DNA from: JAADHI01 sp964451325
GTDB lineage: Bacteria > Nitrospirota > Nitrospiria > SBBL01 > JAADHI01
Reading direction: 5' to 3'
Length of the DNA stretch: 64,000 nt
Assembly (NCBI GenBank): GCA_964451325.1
Contig: CAYVHO010000003.1
Coordinates: 198,269-262,268 of the forward strand
Below, in pieces: positions 44,978 through 53,023 of this stretch; position 1 is the first letter of the stretch, and every line of letters begins with the position of its first letter. A program made the translations under genes and the position numbers. The notes beneath the pieces were generated by a model. It was not told where the DNA came from and made no database searches. It was given only the letters and a program-made list of their open reading frames with translations.

Positions 44978-45834
44978 TGTTGGTGGTCTCCACGGTCGGA
45001 GGGCTGCGAAGCATGGCTATGCTTTTCAAAGTGATGACCCGAATGGGGACTGTCATCGACCATCATGATATCCCCTTGGCGGATCACAGACATTTCAGAA
45101 TCGTAGGTCTGAGAAAGTACTTTCGAGGTAAAAACCTCATCCGGATCACCCTGGGCGACAATTTTCTGATTAAAACAAATGATCCAGGGCAAATGACGTG
45201 CAACGGCATTGAGATCATGTGTGGTCAATAATATGGTCACGCCTTTGCGATTAATTTCTCCAAGCAAATGCAGGATAGCGTGCTGGGTTTTAACATCCAC
45301 ACCCGAAGTGGGCTCATCTAAAATCAATAACTTGGGATTGCCCACCAAGGCACGTGCAAGAAAGACACGCTGTTGCTCTCCGCCGGAGAGCAATTTAATC
45401 TGGCGGTCGGCATAATTTTCGATATGGAGCCGATCCAGCAAATCACGAATCGTACGACGCTCCCCTTTTGTCAGCCAGGGTAGCCGTGTGGATTTTCGAT
45501 AAAGCCCCATTGCCACAACTTGCTCTACGGTCACGGGAAAATCCCAATCCACGGTTTCAATCTGCGGTACATAACCGACTTCTGCAGGAACCCGACCTTT
45601 GATCAATCGACCTGCAACAGAAATACTCCCTGAAAGAACGGGGATCAGACCTAAAATGGCTTTGAGCAAGGTCGATTTCCCCGCACCACTCGGACCCACC
45701 AAGCCAGCAAATTGACGTGGGAAAAGCCTCAAAGAAAGGTTTTGAAAAACGATCTTTTCTTTGTAACCACAGCTTACCTTTGAAAAAGTCACGAGGGCTT
45801 TTGAGTCCACCTCAGATAATGCAGGATATGCCAC
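44974..45834 (-). CDS. Metal ABC transporter ATP-binding protein, ZnuC type, with His-rich tail
   Basis: A 286-residue cytosolic ABC ATPase. Walker A is GLVGPSGAGKST, the Q-loop YVPQ follows, the signature is LSGGEQQRVFLARAL, Walker B is LLILDEPTSGVD, and the H-loop is TTHD. The order and length match ZnuC/MntA proteins. The C-terminus adds a His-rich stretch (SPHSGHHFEKHSHA and DHQH) that ordinary members lack, paralleling the permease tail. It starts GTG sharing a base with the NikR stop (TAGTG), so nikR and the transporter are translationally coupled. Confidence 0.92.
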   Translation of the reverse strand: MAYPALSEVDSKALVTFSKVSCGYKEKIVFQNLSLRLFPRQFAGLVGPSGAGKSTLLKAILGLIPVLSGSISVAGRLIKGRVPAEVGYVPQIETVDWDFPVTVEQVVAMGLYRKSTRLPWLTKGERRTIRDLLDRLHIENYADRQIKLLSGGEQQRVFLARALVGNPKLLILDEPTSGVDVKTQHAILHLLGEINRKGVTILLTTHDLNAVARHLPWIICFNQKIVAQGDPDEVFTSKVLSQTYDSEMSVIRQGDIMMVDDSPHSGHHFEKHSHASQPSDRGDHQH

Positions 45835-46250
45835 TAGCCCAAATCCTTCCCTGTGGTGGTCGCGGTCAGCTTTCCGTGTTTGACCCCTTTTGTGGCAATG
45901 AGCGCATTTGCAACTTCTTTGATTCGGCTGCTTCGACCCCGAACGACCAGAACTTCCAGGCAGCGGTCGTGATCCAGGTGGATATGCAGTGTGGATTGAA
46001 TCAGCTCATTGTATTCATGTTGCAAGTGGGTGAGACGTTCGCTTAATTCAGGCACATGATGGTCATACACCATCGTAATCGTGCCCACGGTTTCTTTGTC
46101 ATCATCCCATTCTTCTTCAACAAGATGATTTCGAATCAAGTCTCTTAAGGCCTCAGAACGATTGGTATATTTTTTTCGTTCGATATAGTCATCAAAGGTT
46201 TTAAGCAGTTCTTCATCAATAGAGACCCCGAAACGAATGAGTTTAGCCAT
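45834..46250 (-). CDS. nikR: Nickel-responsive transcriptional regulator NikR
   Basis: A 138-residue ribbon-helix-helix regulator. The N-terminal RHH domain reads IRFGVSIDEELLKTFDDYI with RSEALRDLIR, and the C-terminal ACT-like domain binds nickel. All four high-affinity nickel ligands of E. coli NikR have matching residues: the His of QHEYNE, both His of LHIHLDH, and the Cys of HDRCLEV. It therefore should respond to Ni2+ and repress genes for uptake when nickel is sufficient. Sitting inside the transporter operon, with a candidate operator at 50445, suggests it controls this operon and itself. SD-like GGAG precedes the ATG. Confidence 0.95.
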   Translation of the reverse strand: MAKLIRFGVSIDEELLKTFDDYIERKKYTNRSEALRDLIRNHLVEEEWDDDKETVGTITMVYDHHVPELSERLTHLQHEYNELIQSTLHIHLDHDRCLEVLVVRGRSSRIKEVANALIATKGVKHGKLTATTTGKDLG

Positions 46251-46321
46251 AGTGAACTCCTTTGACGCTTCTCCCTCTTTTTATTAAACGTGGAAGACCC
46301 AATTTAAGTATACTGCGATGT

Positions 46322-47284
46322 TTACTGATTGTTTGGGTCTATCCCTTTTAAGGCATCTGCATTTCCACCCAGTACGCGAGTCATGGTGCGTACGTTTTCG
46401 AGCATCATGCCGATGTAGCTGTTTTCCGGCGCGCCGTCTTCACCGGGCAGGTCATCATCCCTCAGGGTGGAGATAAATTTCACACCCGCTTCTTTTCCGA
46501 TTTGATTCATGATTTTGCTGGGAAAAACTTCTGAACCAAAAATCGCAGGAACTTTCTGAGCCTTGAGTTGATCAATCAAACGCGCCATTTCCCGTGGGGA
46601 GGGATCCGCAAAAGAAGAAGGCTGAATCGCACCAATCACTTCACAACCATAACGTGGACAAAAATAGGCCCAGGAGTCATGATAGGTTAAGAGTTTACGA
46701 TTCTTTTTTGGGATAGTGGCCATCGCTTGTAGGATGGCCTTGTCCAAATGATCCAGACGTTTCAAAAGCGAAGTCGCCCGCTTCGTATAATAGCCTGTAT
46801 TTGAAGCATCACGTTCAACCAGGGCATCCCGGATCAATTCAACATACTTCATGGCGTGGGCAACATTGAGCCAAAGATGGGGATTGGGATAGCCATCAGA
46901 TTCCGGGAAACTAAAATCAAACTGCCATTCTTTTTTAGAAATCGTGCCGTCACCCAATTTTATAAAAGTCGCCCCTTTTTTCTTGTTGGCATTGGCCAGC
47001 TTTTCCGTCGGAATTTCAAGTTGCAGGCCATTGTAAATAAGCATGTCGGCCGCCGCTAAAAATTTGATATCAGAAGGAGAAGGCTCGAAGGTGTGAGAAT
47101 TGGTCCCCTCTGGTACAATCCCATGCAAAACGACCTTATCTCCCCCGATGTTTTTGACCAGGTTGGTAATGGGGGATACCGTTGTAACAATGTTAAGTTT
47201 CTCGGCCTGGGCATTTCCAGGCCCCCCAGCAAGCAGAATCGCGAACATTGCCATAAAAAAACTAAAGATCAATACTCTCCTCAT
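46322..47284 (-). CDS. Metal ABC transporter substrate-binding protein, ZnuA type
   Basis: A 320-residue periplasmic binding protein of cluster A-I. The signal peptide is MRRVLIFSFF with AQAEK at its end. The metal site residues are seen in EGTNSHTFEPSPSD, YPNPHLWLN and LTYHDSWAYFC, giving three His, the pattern of zinc-type members; the fourth ligand lies in FISTLRDDDLP. There is no His-rich loop of the usual ZnuA kind. AAGGGG precedes the ATG. In this operon the cargo is probably nickel, since NikR follows directly; zinc remains the conservative alternative. Confidence 0.9.
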   Translation of the reverse strand: MRRVLIFSFFMAMFAILLAGGPGNAQAEKLNIVTTVSPITNLVKNIGGDKVVLHGIVPEGTNSHTFEPSPSDIKFLAAADMLIYNGLQLEIPTEKLANANKKKGATFIKLGDGTISKKEWQFDFSFPESDGYPNPHLWLNVAHAMKYVELIRDALVERDASNTGYYTKRATSLLKRLDHLDKAILQAMATIPKKNRKLLTYHDSWAYFCPRYGCEVIGAIQPSSFADPSPREMARLIDQLKAQKVPAIFGSEVFPSKIMNQIGKEAGVKFISTLRDDDLPGEDGAPENSYIGMMLENVRTMTRVLGGNADALKGIDPNNQ

Positions 47285-47323
47285 TATTTTTCCCCTTTTT
47301 TCTTCATCAAATCCAGAGCGTAA

Positions 47324-47944
47324 TTATAATCCCCGTGCGCTGTAAATAAAGGCTTCCAATAAAACCGCTGCGTCACGCACAGCCAGCGCAAATTCACGCG
47401 TGGCTTTGTCAGAGGACTCCAGTGATTTTGCCTTTGCCACAAGTTCCTTCAACGATAAACCGGCGTAGTCTGCAATCAATCCGGTGCCGACATTGCCATC
47501 AAAATCGACCACATATTTTTCATTCAAGCCCATAATGGCGACTTGAGTGACGTGCTGATGATCATCAATCCCTACCGCCAACTTGATATCGCCATGACGA
47601 TAACCCACTTTGACAATATAGGCCGCCCCCATGACTGCTTTGCTCTTTTTATCGCTGGCGAGATAGTAGCTGTGTCGATCTGTTTCTAATTCAACGGAAA
47701 ACGTCTCTTTGGCCCAAGTCGCGGCGGCCCCAGGCAGCGGTTGTTTCCGTTTTACGAGCCGAGCCCCTGCGGGTAACATGGCCTTGAGTACCGCTTTTTT
47801 CTTCATAAAGGTGACCATCGGCCCGGCATGTCCTTTGTGGGCATCCGCAATTTGGGGCGAAAAGCTCACAACCATCACAAGAAGGGTAAGAAGTGAGATG
47901 ACACCAAATCTAAGTATTTTTTGTGGTTCTTTAAAGTTTTTCAT
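47324..47944 (-). CDS. Exported FMN_bind-like protein
   Basis: A 206-residue protein from ATG 47944, preceded by AAAGGAG. It has a signal peptide (FGVISLLTLLVMVVSFSPQI ending ADA) and a short HKGHAG motif at the mature N-terminus that could bind metal. The C-terminal half resembles FMN_bind domains (RnfG/NosR type): KVGYRHGDIKLAVGIDDHQH strands and a final helix. The covalent flavin motif SGAT is not conserved; DKAT occupies a similar place with the Thr kept. Function in a metal operon may be redox or metal-related. Another extracytoplasmic fold cannot be ruled out. Confidence 0.55.
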   Translation of the reverse strand: MKNFKEPQKILRFGVISLLTLLVMVVSFSPQIADAHKGHAGPMVTFMKKKAVLKAMLPAGARLVKRKQPLPGAAATWAKETFSVELETDRHSYYLASDKKSKAVMGAAYIVKVGYRHGDIKLAVGIDDHQHVTQVAIMGLNEKYVVDFDGNVGTGLIADYAGLSLKELVAKAKSLESSDKATREFALAVRDAAVLLEAFIYSARGL

Positions 47945-47975
47945 AATGACTCCTTTCTGCCTGCTGTCAAACATT

Positions 47976-47995
47976 ATTCCCGCGAAGGCGGGAAT
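47976..47995. repeat. REP-like inverted repeat ATTCCCGC-gaag-GCGGGAAT
   Basis: An 8-bp perfect inverted repeat in the gap between the FMN_bind-like and DUF4198 genes. It belongs to the widespread CATTCCCGC-rich REP type, and a second copy lies at 52508. In this position, inside an operon, it could form an mRNA hairpin that sets relative expression. Confidence 0.75.
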
Positions 47996-48023
47996 CCACA
48001 GTCACTTCGTCATTGTTTATTCC

Positions 48024-48833
48024 CTATTGCATGGCCTTCGTTTTCACCCAAAGCACGGCACCGGATTCAACCGGATAGGCCTTGCCTTTGTGTTGCATCG
48101 TTTCACCATCATTAAGCAAAGCTGCAAAACCCCACCAACCCGCACGCGGCATGGCATAGGTAAAAATACCATTGGCGTCGGTTTTAACGACCTGAGTGAT
48201 AAAAGGGTCGGAAGAAGCACTGACCTCTGCTTTTTTGTTGTAATATTCCACTTCTACCGTCGCAAAAGGAGCCACTTTGCCATTGAGCTTGACGATGCCC
48301 TGAAAGACATTACCAACCCAAAGACCATAGGGGCGTGTTAACGGCACGATCTCCGCCTTTAGACCCAACTCCTGATCCCAACCCTCTTCGACACCAAAGG
48401 CATTCACCACCGTTTTGGTGTAATGGACAATGAAAATGGATTCTGTTTCTTCCCAATAGGCCTGAGGTTGTACAAAAAAGATGTGATCTCCCGGCTTTTT
48501 GATCTTGTACTGAGTTGTATAGGATGAGATGGTTTCGCCCACCCGATCCTGAGAGCGATTTTCTTCCAGGGTGCTCAGTAAATCAATCTTTTCCCCGGCC
48601 ACCCAAACCCCAAAAACCTCGGGGCGCTTTAAGTTTAAGGCAATCTGTAAAAAAGGATGTGTGAAAACAAGCTCAAGTCCGATTTTACGTTTTTTTGCGG
48701 AAGAAACGATCTCGTCCGATGGAATAATCATTTGAAAATGAGCCATGCTCGGCGCAAATGCGCCAAGCAACAAGACCAAGGAAAGTGAGAACAATATGGG
48801 CTGAACCGTTCGTTTAAATATCGCCATCTTCAT
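48024..48833 (-). CDS. DUF4198 periplasmic protein (NikK-like)
   Basis: A 269-residue exported protein. After the signal peptide (LFSLSLVLLLGAFAPSMA) the mature protein begins AHFQMIIPSDE, the entry motif of DUF4198. Beta-rich segments follow, including LELVFTHPF, PGDHIFFVQPQAYWEETES and the C-terminal TDANGIFTYAMPRAGWWGFAAL, all family hallmarks. DUF4198 proteins are associated with nickel/cobalt uptake systems, where NikK is the extracytoplasmic component. AAGGAG lies 5 bases before the ATG. In this operon it strongly supports nickel as the cargo. Its partner here is an ABC transporter of another class rather than the NikMNQO ECF transporter. Confidence 0.87.
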   Translation of the reverse strand: MKMAIFKRTVQPILFSLSLVLLLGAFAPSMAHFQMIIPSDEIVSSAKKRKIGLELVFTHPFLQIALNLKRPEVFGVWVAGEKIDLLSTLEENRSQDRVGETISSYTTQYKIKKPGDHIFFVQPQAYWEETESIFIVHYTKTVVNAFGVEEGWDQELGLKAEIVPLTRPYGLWVGNVFQGIVKLNGKVAPFATVEVEYYNKKAEVSASSDPFITQVVKTDANGIFTYAMPRAGWWGFAALLNDGETMQHKGKAYPVESGAVLWVKTKAMQ

Positions 48834-48848
48834 ATCTTCTCCTTATGA

Positions 48849-49850
48849 TTAAAGTGCGGTTGCCCAACCCAAACTAAATCGAAACTTTTCGTCGTTGGAA
48901 ATTCCACCCAACTCCTGCATGATCGGATAGGAGAAGTTGGCATAGATGCCCTGTTTTTCGTTGATTTTGAAGCTCAGACCGGGAGAGACATAAATCACAT
49001 CACCTCCGCTGTTTTTCTTGATTTCATCATTTTCAATATCCTGATCAAAAAAGATGGCATTGAACTCGATGACCGGTACAATTTTATCGTGATGTTTGAA
49101 ACTAAATGCAACATCCGCCTGCCAGGAATTGCCGGAACGAAACTGTTTTGCCCCTTCCGTAGCGAAGCGATAGATCAAATCAGCATCCATCGCAATAAAC
49201 TCACCGAACAAATGTCCACTGTAAGCCACACCCCCTTGAAAAGTGATTGCGCCACTGCCGGGCTGGTTATGTGTACCCAGTATTTCTCCCCGATCTGTGG
49301 TGTTGGTGATTTTCCCTGTCGGGAGAATGACACCAAAAACAGAAGCCCACTGATTGTCGCCGTCGTTAAAGAAGCGGTATCGGCCCGTAATTAACATATC
49401 CCCAAAACCGGGGGAACTGTCGGTCGGTGAAACACAGGAGGGGCTTAAATTTGTCGCGCTACCTGTATTACCTGGATCAAAACAGGCGATGGCATCAGCA
49501 TCGCCGTTGTCTTTAAAACCTGTGAAGTTGTTGTACTGGAGCATCAGACTCAGATCCATGTCTTCATTCACTGGAAAACCGAAAGAAAGAAAATAAGCAT
49601 TCTCACTCTCATGCATATGGACGTCTTCGCCCTGTCCTCGAAAATTTGCCAATTCCTGGTCACTAAAGGTTTCATAACGTCGTGCATCCCAACGCAGACC
49701 AAAGACTGGTTCTTCCAAAATGGCTGCGCCGATGGTATTGATACTTCCCCCGCCTCCACCTCGAATTGACTCGCCATGCGCCCAAACCTGTGTGGCGCTC
49801 ATTGCCAGAAAAATACCCAGAAAACCGCTCATAAATTGATTAAACTTCAT
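48849..49850 (-). CDS. Outer-membrane beta-barrel protein, candidate metal porin
   Basis: A 333-residue exported protein with the start at ATG 49850, where GGAGG is at a proper distance (an ATG 9 bases earlier is too close to it). The signal peptide ends TQVWAHG. The mature part is a series of amphipathic strands with many aromatic girdle residues, typical of 12-16 strand barrels (MetA-pathway/PF13557-like), for example LLSLMLQYNNF-like and GDMLITGRYRFF strands. Position in the nickel operon suggests passage of nickel or a nickel chelate over the outer membrane, but no plug or TonB box is seen. Function is inferred from context. Confidence 0.68.
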   Translation of the reverse strand: MKFNQFMSGFLGIFLAMSATQVWAHGESIRGGGGGSINTIGAAILEEPVFGLRWDARRYETFSDQELANFRGQGEDVHMHESENAYFLSFGFPVNEDMDLSLMLQYNNFTGFKDNGDADAIACFDPGNTGSATNLSPSCVSPTDSSPGFGDMLITGRYRFFNDGDNQWASVFGVILPTGKITNTTDRGEILGTHNQPGSGAITFQGGVAYSGHLFGEFIAMDADLIYRFATEGAKQFRSGNSWQADVAFSFKHHDKIVPVIEFNAIFFDQDIENDEIKKNSGGDVIYVSPGLSFKINEKQGIYANFSYPIMQELGGISNDEKFRFSLGWATAL

Positions 49851-49945
49851 AGATTGCATCCTCCACTTTCATTTGAAATGGAACCCCACAATAAGGGTTT
49901 TGTCTACCAAATCATCAGTATGTTGTTAAAAAATAACACTGCGGT

Positions 49946-50425
49946 TTAAGTGAGGTGAAGCGGCGGGCCTCGGATATGGATACCGAGTCGATGTGCTGAC
50001 GCTTGATTTTGATCGTCACCCGTGTTGTTCCATCGGAAAGAAAAGATTATTTCTTGAAAGGGAGTTTCGGAAACAAATTCTCCAAGAAAGAAGCTGTTGT
50101 GATGATCATGTCCCGTATGACCCGAAGCCCAGAGGAGAGATCCTTTCCCGGTCTTTGAATCGACTTGTGTCGGAGTGTGAGCATCAGACCTTTGATGTAC
50201 ATCGCGGGGATGATCTGTTTCATCATGCTGATATTTTATGGGAGACTTCAACTGAAGTTCAGCATGCTGGTGTTTTTTTGTCCCACCTTCATGGCTGTGG
50301 TGGACGGTGACAAAACGGGGAAGAGAGGTTTGAACACAAAAAGAAATAAGCAAGAAAGATATGAAAAACGTCAATTTTTTCTTTGAGTCGGTTTTCCCTA
50401 TTCTTCTGAATATTTCCATCATCAC
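49946..50425 (-). CDS. Small His-rich exported or membrane-anchored protein
   Basis: A 159-residue protein, the first gene of the metal operon. An N-terminal hydrophobic segment (LTFFISFLLISFCVQTSL) would act as signal or anchor. The remainder is very rich in His and acidic residues (HHSHEGGTKKHQHAEL, HDETDHPRDVHQ, HTGHDHH), and ends with RGPP, a short C-terminal motif seen in small metal-resistance-associated proteins. It probably binds metal in the periplasm. The exact start among three adjacent Met codons is uncertain. No defined family is recognised. Confidence 0.62.
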   Translation of the reverse strand: MMMEIFRRIGKTDSKKKLTFFISFLLISFCVQTSLPRFVTVHHSHEGGTKKHQHAELQLKSPIKYQHDETDHPRDVHQRSDAHTPTQVDSKTGKGSLLWASGHTGHDHHNSFFLGEFVSETPFQEIIFSFRWNNTGDDQNQASAHRLGIHIRGPPLHLT

Positions 50426-50444
50426 CTGTCTCGCTGGGCTATCC

Positions 50445-50471
50445 GTGTTACGGTTTAGAAAATAATAGCAC
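50445..50471 (-). promoter_or_regulatory. Candidate NikR operator
   Basis: GTGTTAC, 13 bases, then ATAGCAC form an imperfect dyad (5 of 7 positions match as inverted half-sites). It lies 20 bases before the start of the His-rich gene that opens the nickel operon. Half-sites of GTGTTAC/GTAACAC with a 13-14 base spacing have been described for NikR outside the enterobacteria. The site is placed where bound NikR would block transcription. Pattern evidence only. Confidence 0.4.
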
Positions 50472-50842
50472 AGAAAGTCCCAATGTCAAGAATGTGTCTT
50501 TGTAGAAAAATTTTTTTAGGGGGGATTTAGCTTATTTTATTGAACGGACGTTTCTTTTATCTTACTGTTTTATATATATTTTTTATGCTTATTGCGATGT
50601 AACTCTTCTGTAATTTTGATGAGGCCCTTTACAGAAAAAGAGGGCTGAGTGGGTGCTTAATTTTAAAGATTTAAGCACTCATCTTACGTCAAAAAAATGA
50701 ATAAAATACATATAATCATAAATATTTCCTCAACTTTTTATGCTGAAATTTTGGACCTTAGCCTGCGTGTTCGCATATTTCGTACATTATTTTTTTCTGC
50801 TTAATTTGAAGCGGGGGCTTCAAATTACGTGGTTTATAGATT
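50472..50842. other. A+T-rich intergenic region with two hairpins
   Basis: Between the nickel operon promoter and tsaD (both minus strand) there is no recognisable gene. Two hairpins are visible: GTGCTTAA (50653-50660) with its complement at 50671-50678, and an 11-bp perfect stem TAATTTGAAGC around GGGG at 50802-50827, 16 bases after the tsaD stop. Either could end tsaD transcription. The rest should contain the promoter of the nickel operon. Confidence 0.5.
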
Positions 50843-51865
50843 TTAAATGGATACGAAGGGCAGTGCCATATTTGGGGAAGGATTTAAGTTGAGGGGGGCA
50901 AAAATCTTGTTCTCATATTGTTTTAGACCCGCCATGGCGATCATGGCACCATTGTCCGTGCAGTAGCGTGCAGAAGGAATATGTACAGCGAGGCCACGCC
51001 CTGTGGCCTCTTTTTTGATGCGTTCTCTCAAGAGGCTGTTTGATGCAACACCCCCACAAACAATAATGCTTTCCACCTTTTCTTTTTGGGCGGCCAAGAG
51101 GGTTTTTTCTACAAGACTGCCCACAATGGCTTCTTGAAACCCGGCACAAACATCAGCTTGAAAGTTTGGTCTTTCTTTTTCTGCGGCAGGCATTTTTTCC
51201 AAACGTTGTCTGAGGGCGGTTTTTAATCCGCTGAAACTAAAATCTGTATGTTCCTTCGAGCGATAGGGTCGTGTAAAGGGATATTTTTTAATATCGCCCC
51301 TTTTAGCCAGGCGATCAATCATCGGCCCCCCTGGATAACCCAGACCCAACATGCGTGCCCCTTTGTCAAAAGCTTCGCCTGCAGCATCGTCCACCGTTCG
51401 ACCAATGAGACGATGGCTGCCCCGTTTTGACATTGCATAAAGATTCGTATGTCCGCCGGAGACAACCAATGCGACCGCAGGAAAGACAACGTCTGGATGT
51501 TCGATAAAAGCGGCACTGATATGGCCTTCGAGATGATGAACCGCTAAAAGCGGTTTTTCCAGTGCATAGGCCAAAGACTTGGCATACGAAACCCCAACGA
51601 GCAATGCACCAATCAGGCCTGGTCCTGCGGTGACTGCAATGGCATCAATGTCATCTAAGGTGATTTTGGCTTTTGCCAGGGCTTCATTTAAAAGTGGCCC
51701 GATTATTTCAATATGACGACGGCAGGCCAACTCCGGGACGACCCCACCATAGGTTTTGTGCAGGTCGATTTGGGAAGAAAGTAAATCTGCCAGGATGATA
51801 TTGCCATCTTTAAGAATGGCAATCGCGGTTTCATCACAGGAGCTTTCGATAGAGAGAATGATCAA
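50843..51865 (-). CDS. tsaD: tRNA N6-adenosine threonylcarbamoyltransferase
   Basis: A 340-residue cytosolic enzyme that, with TsaB/TsaE, transfers the threonylcarbamoyl group to A37 of ANN-decoding tRNAs. The ASKHA-fold start ILSIESSCDETAIAIL, the metal-binding HHLEGH segment, VSGGHTNLY, GLKTALRQRL and the C-terminal VCGGVASNSLLRE are all present. Length is normal. It starts 12 bases after the yajQ stop on the same strand, so the two genes are probably co-transcribed. Confidence 0.97.
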   Translation of the reverse strand: MIILSIESSCDETAIAILKDGNIILADLLSSQIDLHKTYGGVVPELACRRHIEIIGPLLNEALAKAKITLDDIDAIAVTAGPGLIGALLVGVSYAKSLAYALEKPLLAVHHLEGHISAAFIEHPDVVFPAVALVVSGGHTNLYAMSKRGSHRLIGRTVDDAAGEAFDKGARMLGLGYPGGPMIDRLAKRGDIKKYPFTRPYRSKEHTDFSFSGLKTALRQRLEKMPAAEKERPNFQADVCAGFQEAIVGSLVEKTLLAAQKEKVESIIVCGGVASNSLLRERIKKEATGRGLAVHIPSARYCTDNGAMIAMAGLKQYENKIFAPLNLNPSPNMALPFVSI

Positions 51866-51877
51866 AACGGCGGGAGT

Positions 51878-52372
51878 TTATCGGTAGTTCACAAATTGCA
51901 AATCGATTTCAAAATCCTTTGATTTAAGCAATTGAATGACCTCTTGCAAGGCGTCCCGACTTTTCCCGGTGACCCGTAACTGATCGCCCTGAATTTGGGA
52001 CTGGACTTTGATTTTGCTGTCTCGGATCGCTTTGCTGACTTTTTTTGCTTTTTCGGAGTCAATGCCTTGCTGCAGTATTATTTTTTGTCGTGCGGTGCCA
52101 CCTAAGGCTTTTTCTATTTTTTGGTAGTCAAGTGATTTGAGGGATATCCCTCGCTTGAACATTTTGGATTGAAGGATGTCATTAACGGCTTTCAGCTTGT
52201 ATTCATCCTCAGAACTGATCACAATTTCCTTATCATCCTGAAATTTAATTTTACTGTTCGAGCCTTTTAGGTCGTAACGCTGAGACAGCTCTTTTGAAGC
52301 AATCTCAATGGCATTTTTGACTTCCTGGATTTCAACCTTTGAAACAACATCAAATGAACAATTTGAAGCCAT
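51878..52372 (-). CDS. yajQ: YajQ-family cyclic-di-GMP/nucleotide-binding protein
   Basis: A 164-residue cytosolic protein of the DUF520/YajQ family. MASNCSFDVVSKVEIQEVKN at the start, SQRYDLKGSNSKI, and the C-terminal ITGKSRDALQEVIQLLK-like segment (here RVTGKSRDALQ) followed by DFEIDLQFVNYR are family hallmarks. Members bind cyclic di-GMP or nucleotides in some species and act with transcription factors. The gene is intact, but a second, truncated copy of its first 13-14 codons and leader lies at 53515 beyond a toxin-antitoxin pair. Confidence 0.95.
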   Translation of the reverse strand: MASNCSFDVVSKVEIQEVKNAIEIASKELSQRYDLKGSNSKIKFQDDKEIVISSEDEYKLKAVNDILQSKMFKRGISLKSLDYQKIEKALGGTARQKIILQQGIDSEKAKKVSKAIRDSKIKVQSQIQGDQLRVTGKSRDALQEVIQLLKSKDFEIDLQFVNYR

Positions 52373-52463
52373 AAATTACTCCTTTGTTTTCAGGGCTTAA
52401 AGATAAAAAGAAGCCTCCCTCTTTCGCAGACACAGTGTGCTACAAGTCTACAGATCTTTCAAG
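52330..52463. repeat. Direct repeat copy A: 5' end and leader of yajQ
   Basis: 134 bases covering the first codons of yajQ and its upstream leader. They recur at 53515-53649 in the same orientation with three 1-base indels and about one substitution. The two copies bracket about 1.05 kb carrying the HigBA-like pair. This copy is joined to the complete gene. Confidence 0.9.
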
Positions 52464-52507
52464 CCTTTCTTCAATTAAGGAAGCTCAAGTTTGCCTGAAA
52501 CCCGGCC

Positions 52508-52535
52508 CGTCATTCCCGCAAAGGCGGGAATGACG
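52508..52535. repeat. REP-like inverted repeat CGTCATTCCCGC
   Basis: A 12-bp perfect inverted repeat around AAAG. It shares the ATTCCCGC/GCGGGAAT arms with the element at 47976. Its arms are longer and better preserved than those of the first copy. It lies in the gap between yajQ and the antitoxin gene, within the segment bracketed by the yajQ direct repeats. Confidence 0.8.
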
Positions 52536-52723
52536 ATTTTTATACAATTAGTGCAGTGTTTAGCATCACGAGAAGGGTGAGCTATTGGAAAAGACAGGTT
52601 CGATGAGGCCCATGCGTCTTGAGTAGATGGCCCGCCCTTGACTCTAAGTTTTCTCTCCAACTTACAGAAACTCGATTTGATTTTTCGGACAAATAAAACA
52701 GTGGCTCAGACTACCGGACCAGA

Positions 52724-53023
52724 TTATGTGTGACTCTTTGGAACAAACTTAATTTCAACATCATAGCCCACCGCATGAGCATACTGCTCAATTGTTGATA
52801 ATTTTGGGGAATTTGGAGCGTTGACATTTTCAAGACGCGAAATATTGCTTTTTTGAGTATGAAGTACCTTAGCGATTTGTTCTTGAGTAAGTCCCGCCTG
52901 TTGACGTAAAGCGATTAACTTTTTTCGTAATTCATACGCTGGCGCTAAAGATTCATATTCCTTATTCACAGATGCCTTGCTAAGTGCCTTTTTCTTAAAT
53001 TCTGAAAGCGTCGGCCGAGTCAT
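52724..53023 (-). CDS. higA: HigA-like antitoxin (XRE/HTH)
   Basis: A 99-residue cytosolic antitoxin. The HTH occupies about residues 35-90: LRQQAGLTQEQIAKVLHTQ, followed by KSNISRLENVNAPNSPKL and the closing STIEQYAHAVGYDVEI. It starts by ATGA overlap with the toxin gene, the usual arrangement for HigBA-type pairs (toxin first). The N-terminal helix would bind and neutralise the toxin, and the HTH would autorepress the pair. Confidence 0.88.
   Translation of the reverse strand: MTRPTLSEFKKKALSKASVNKEYESLAPAYELRKKLIALRQQAGLTQEQIAKVLHTQKSNISRLENVNAPNSPKLSTIEQYAHAVGYDVEIKFVPKSHT

Noticed and set aside
49993..50310. Plus-strand coding frames opposite the His-rich gene
   Set aside because: They are mirror frames of a His-rich minus-strand gene that fits the operon direction, has a signal segment and sits after a promoter-like region.
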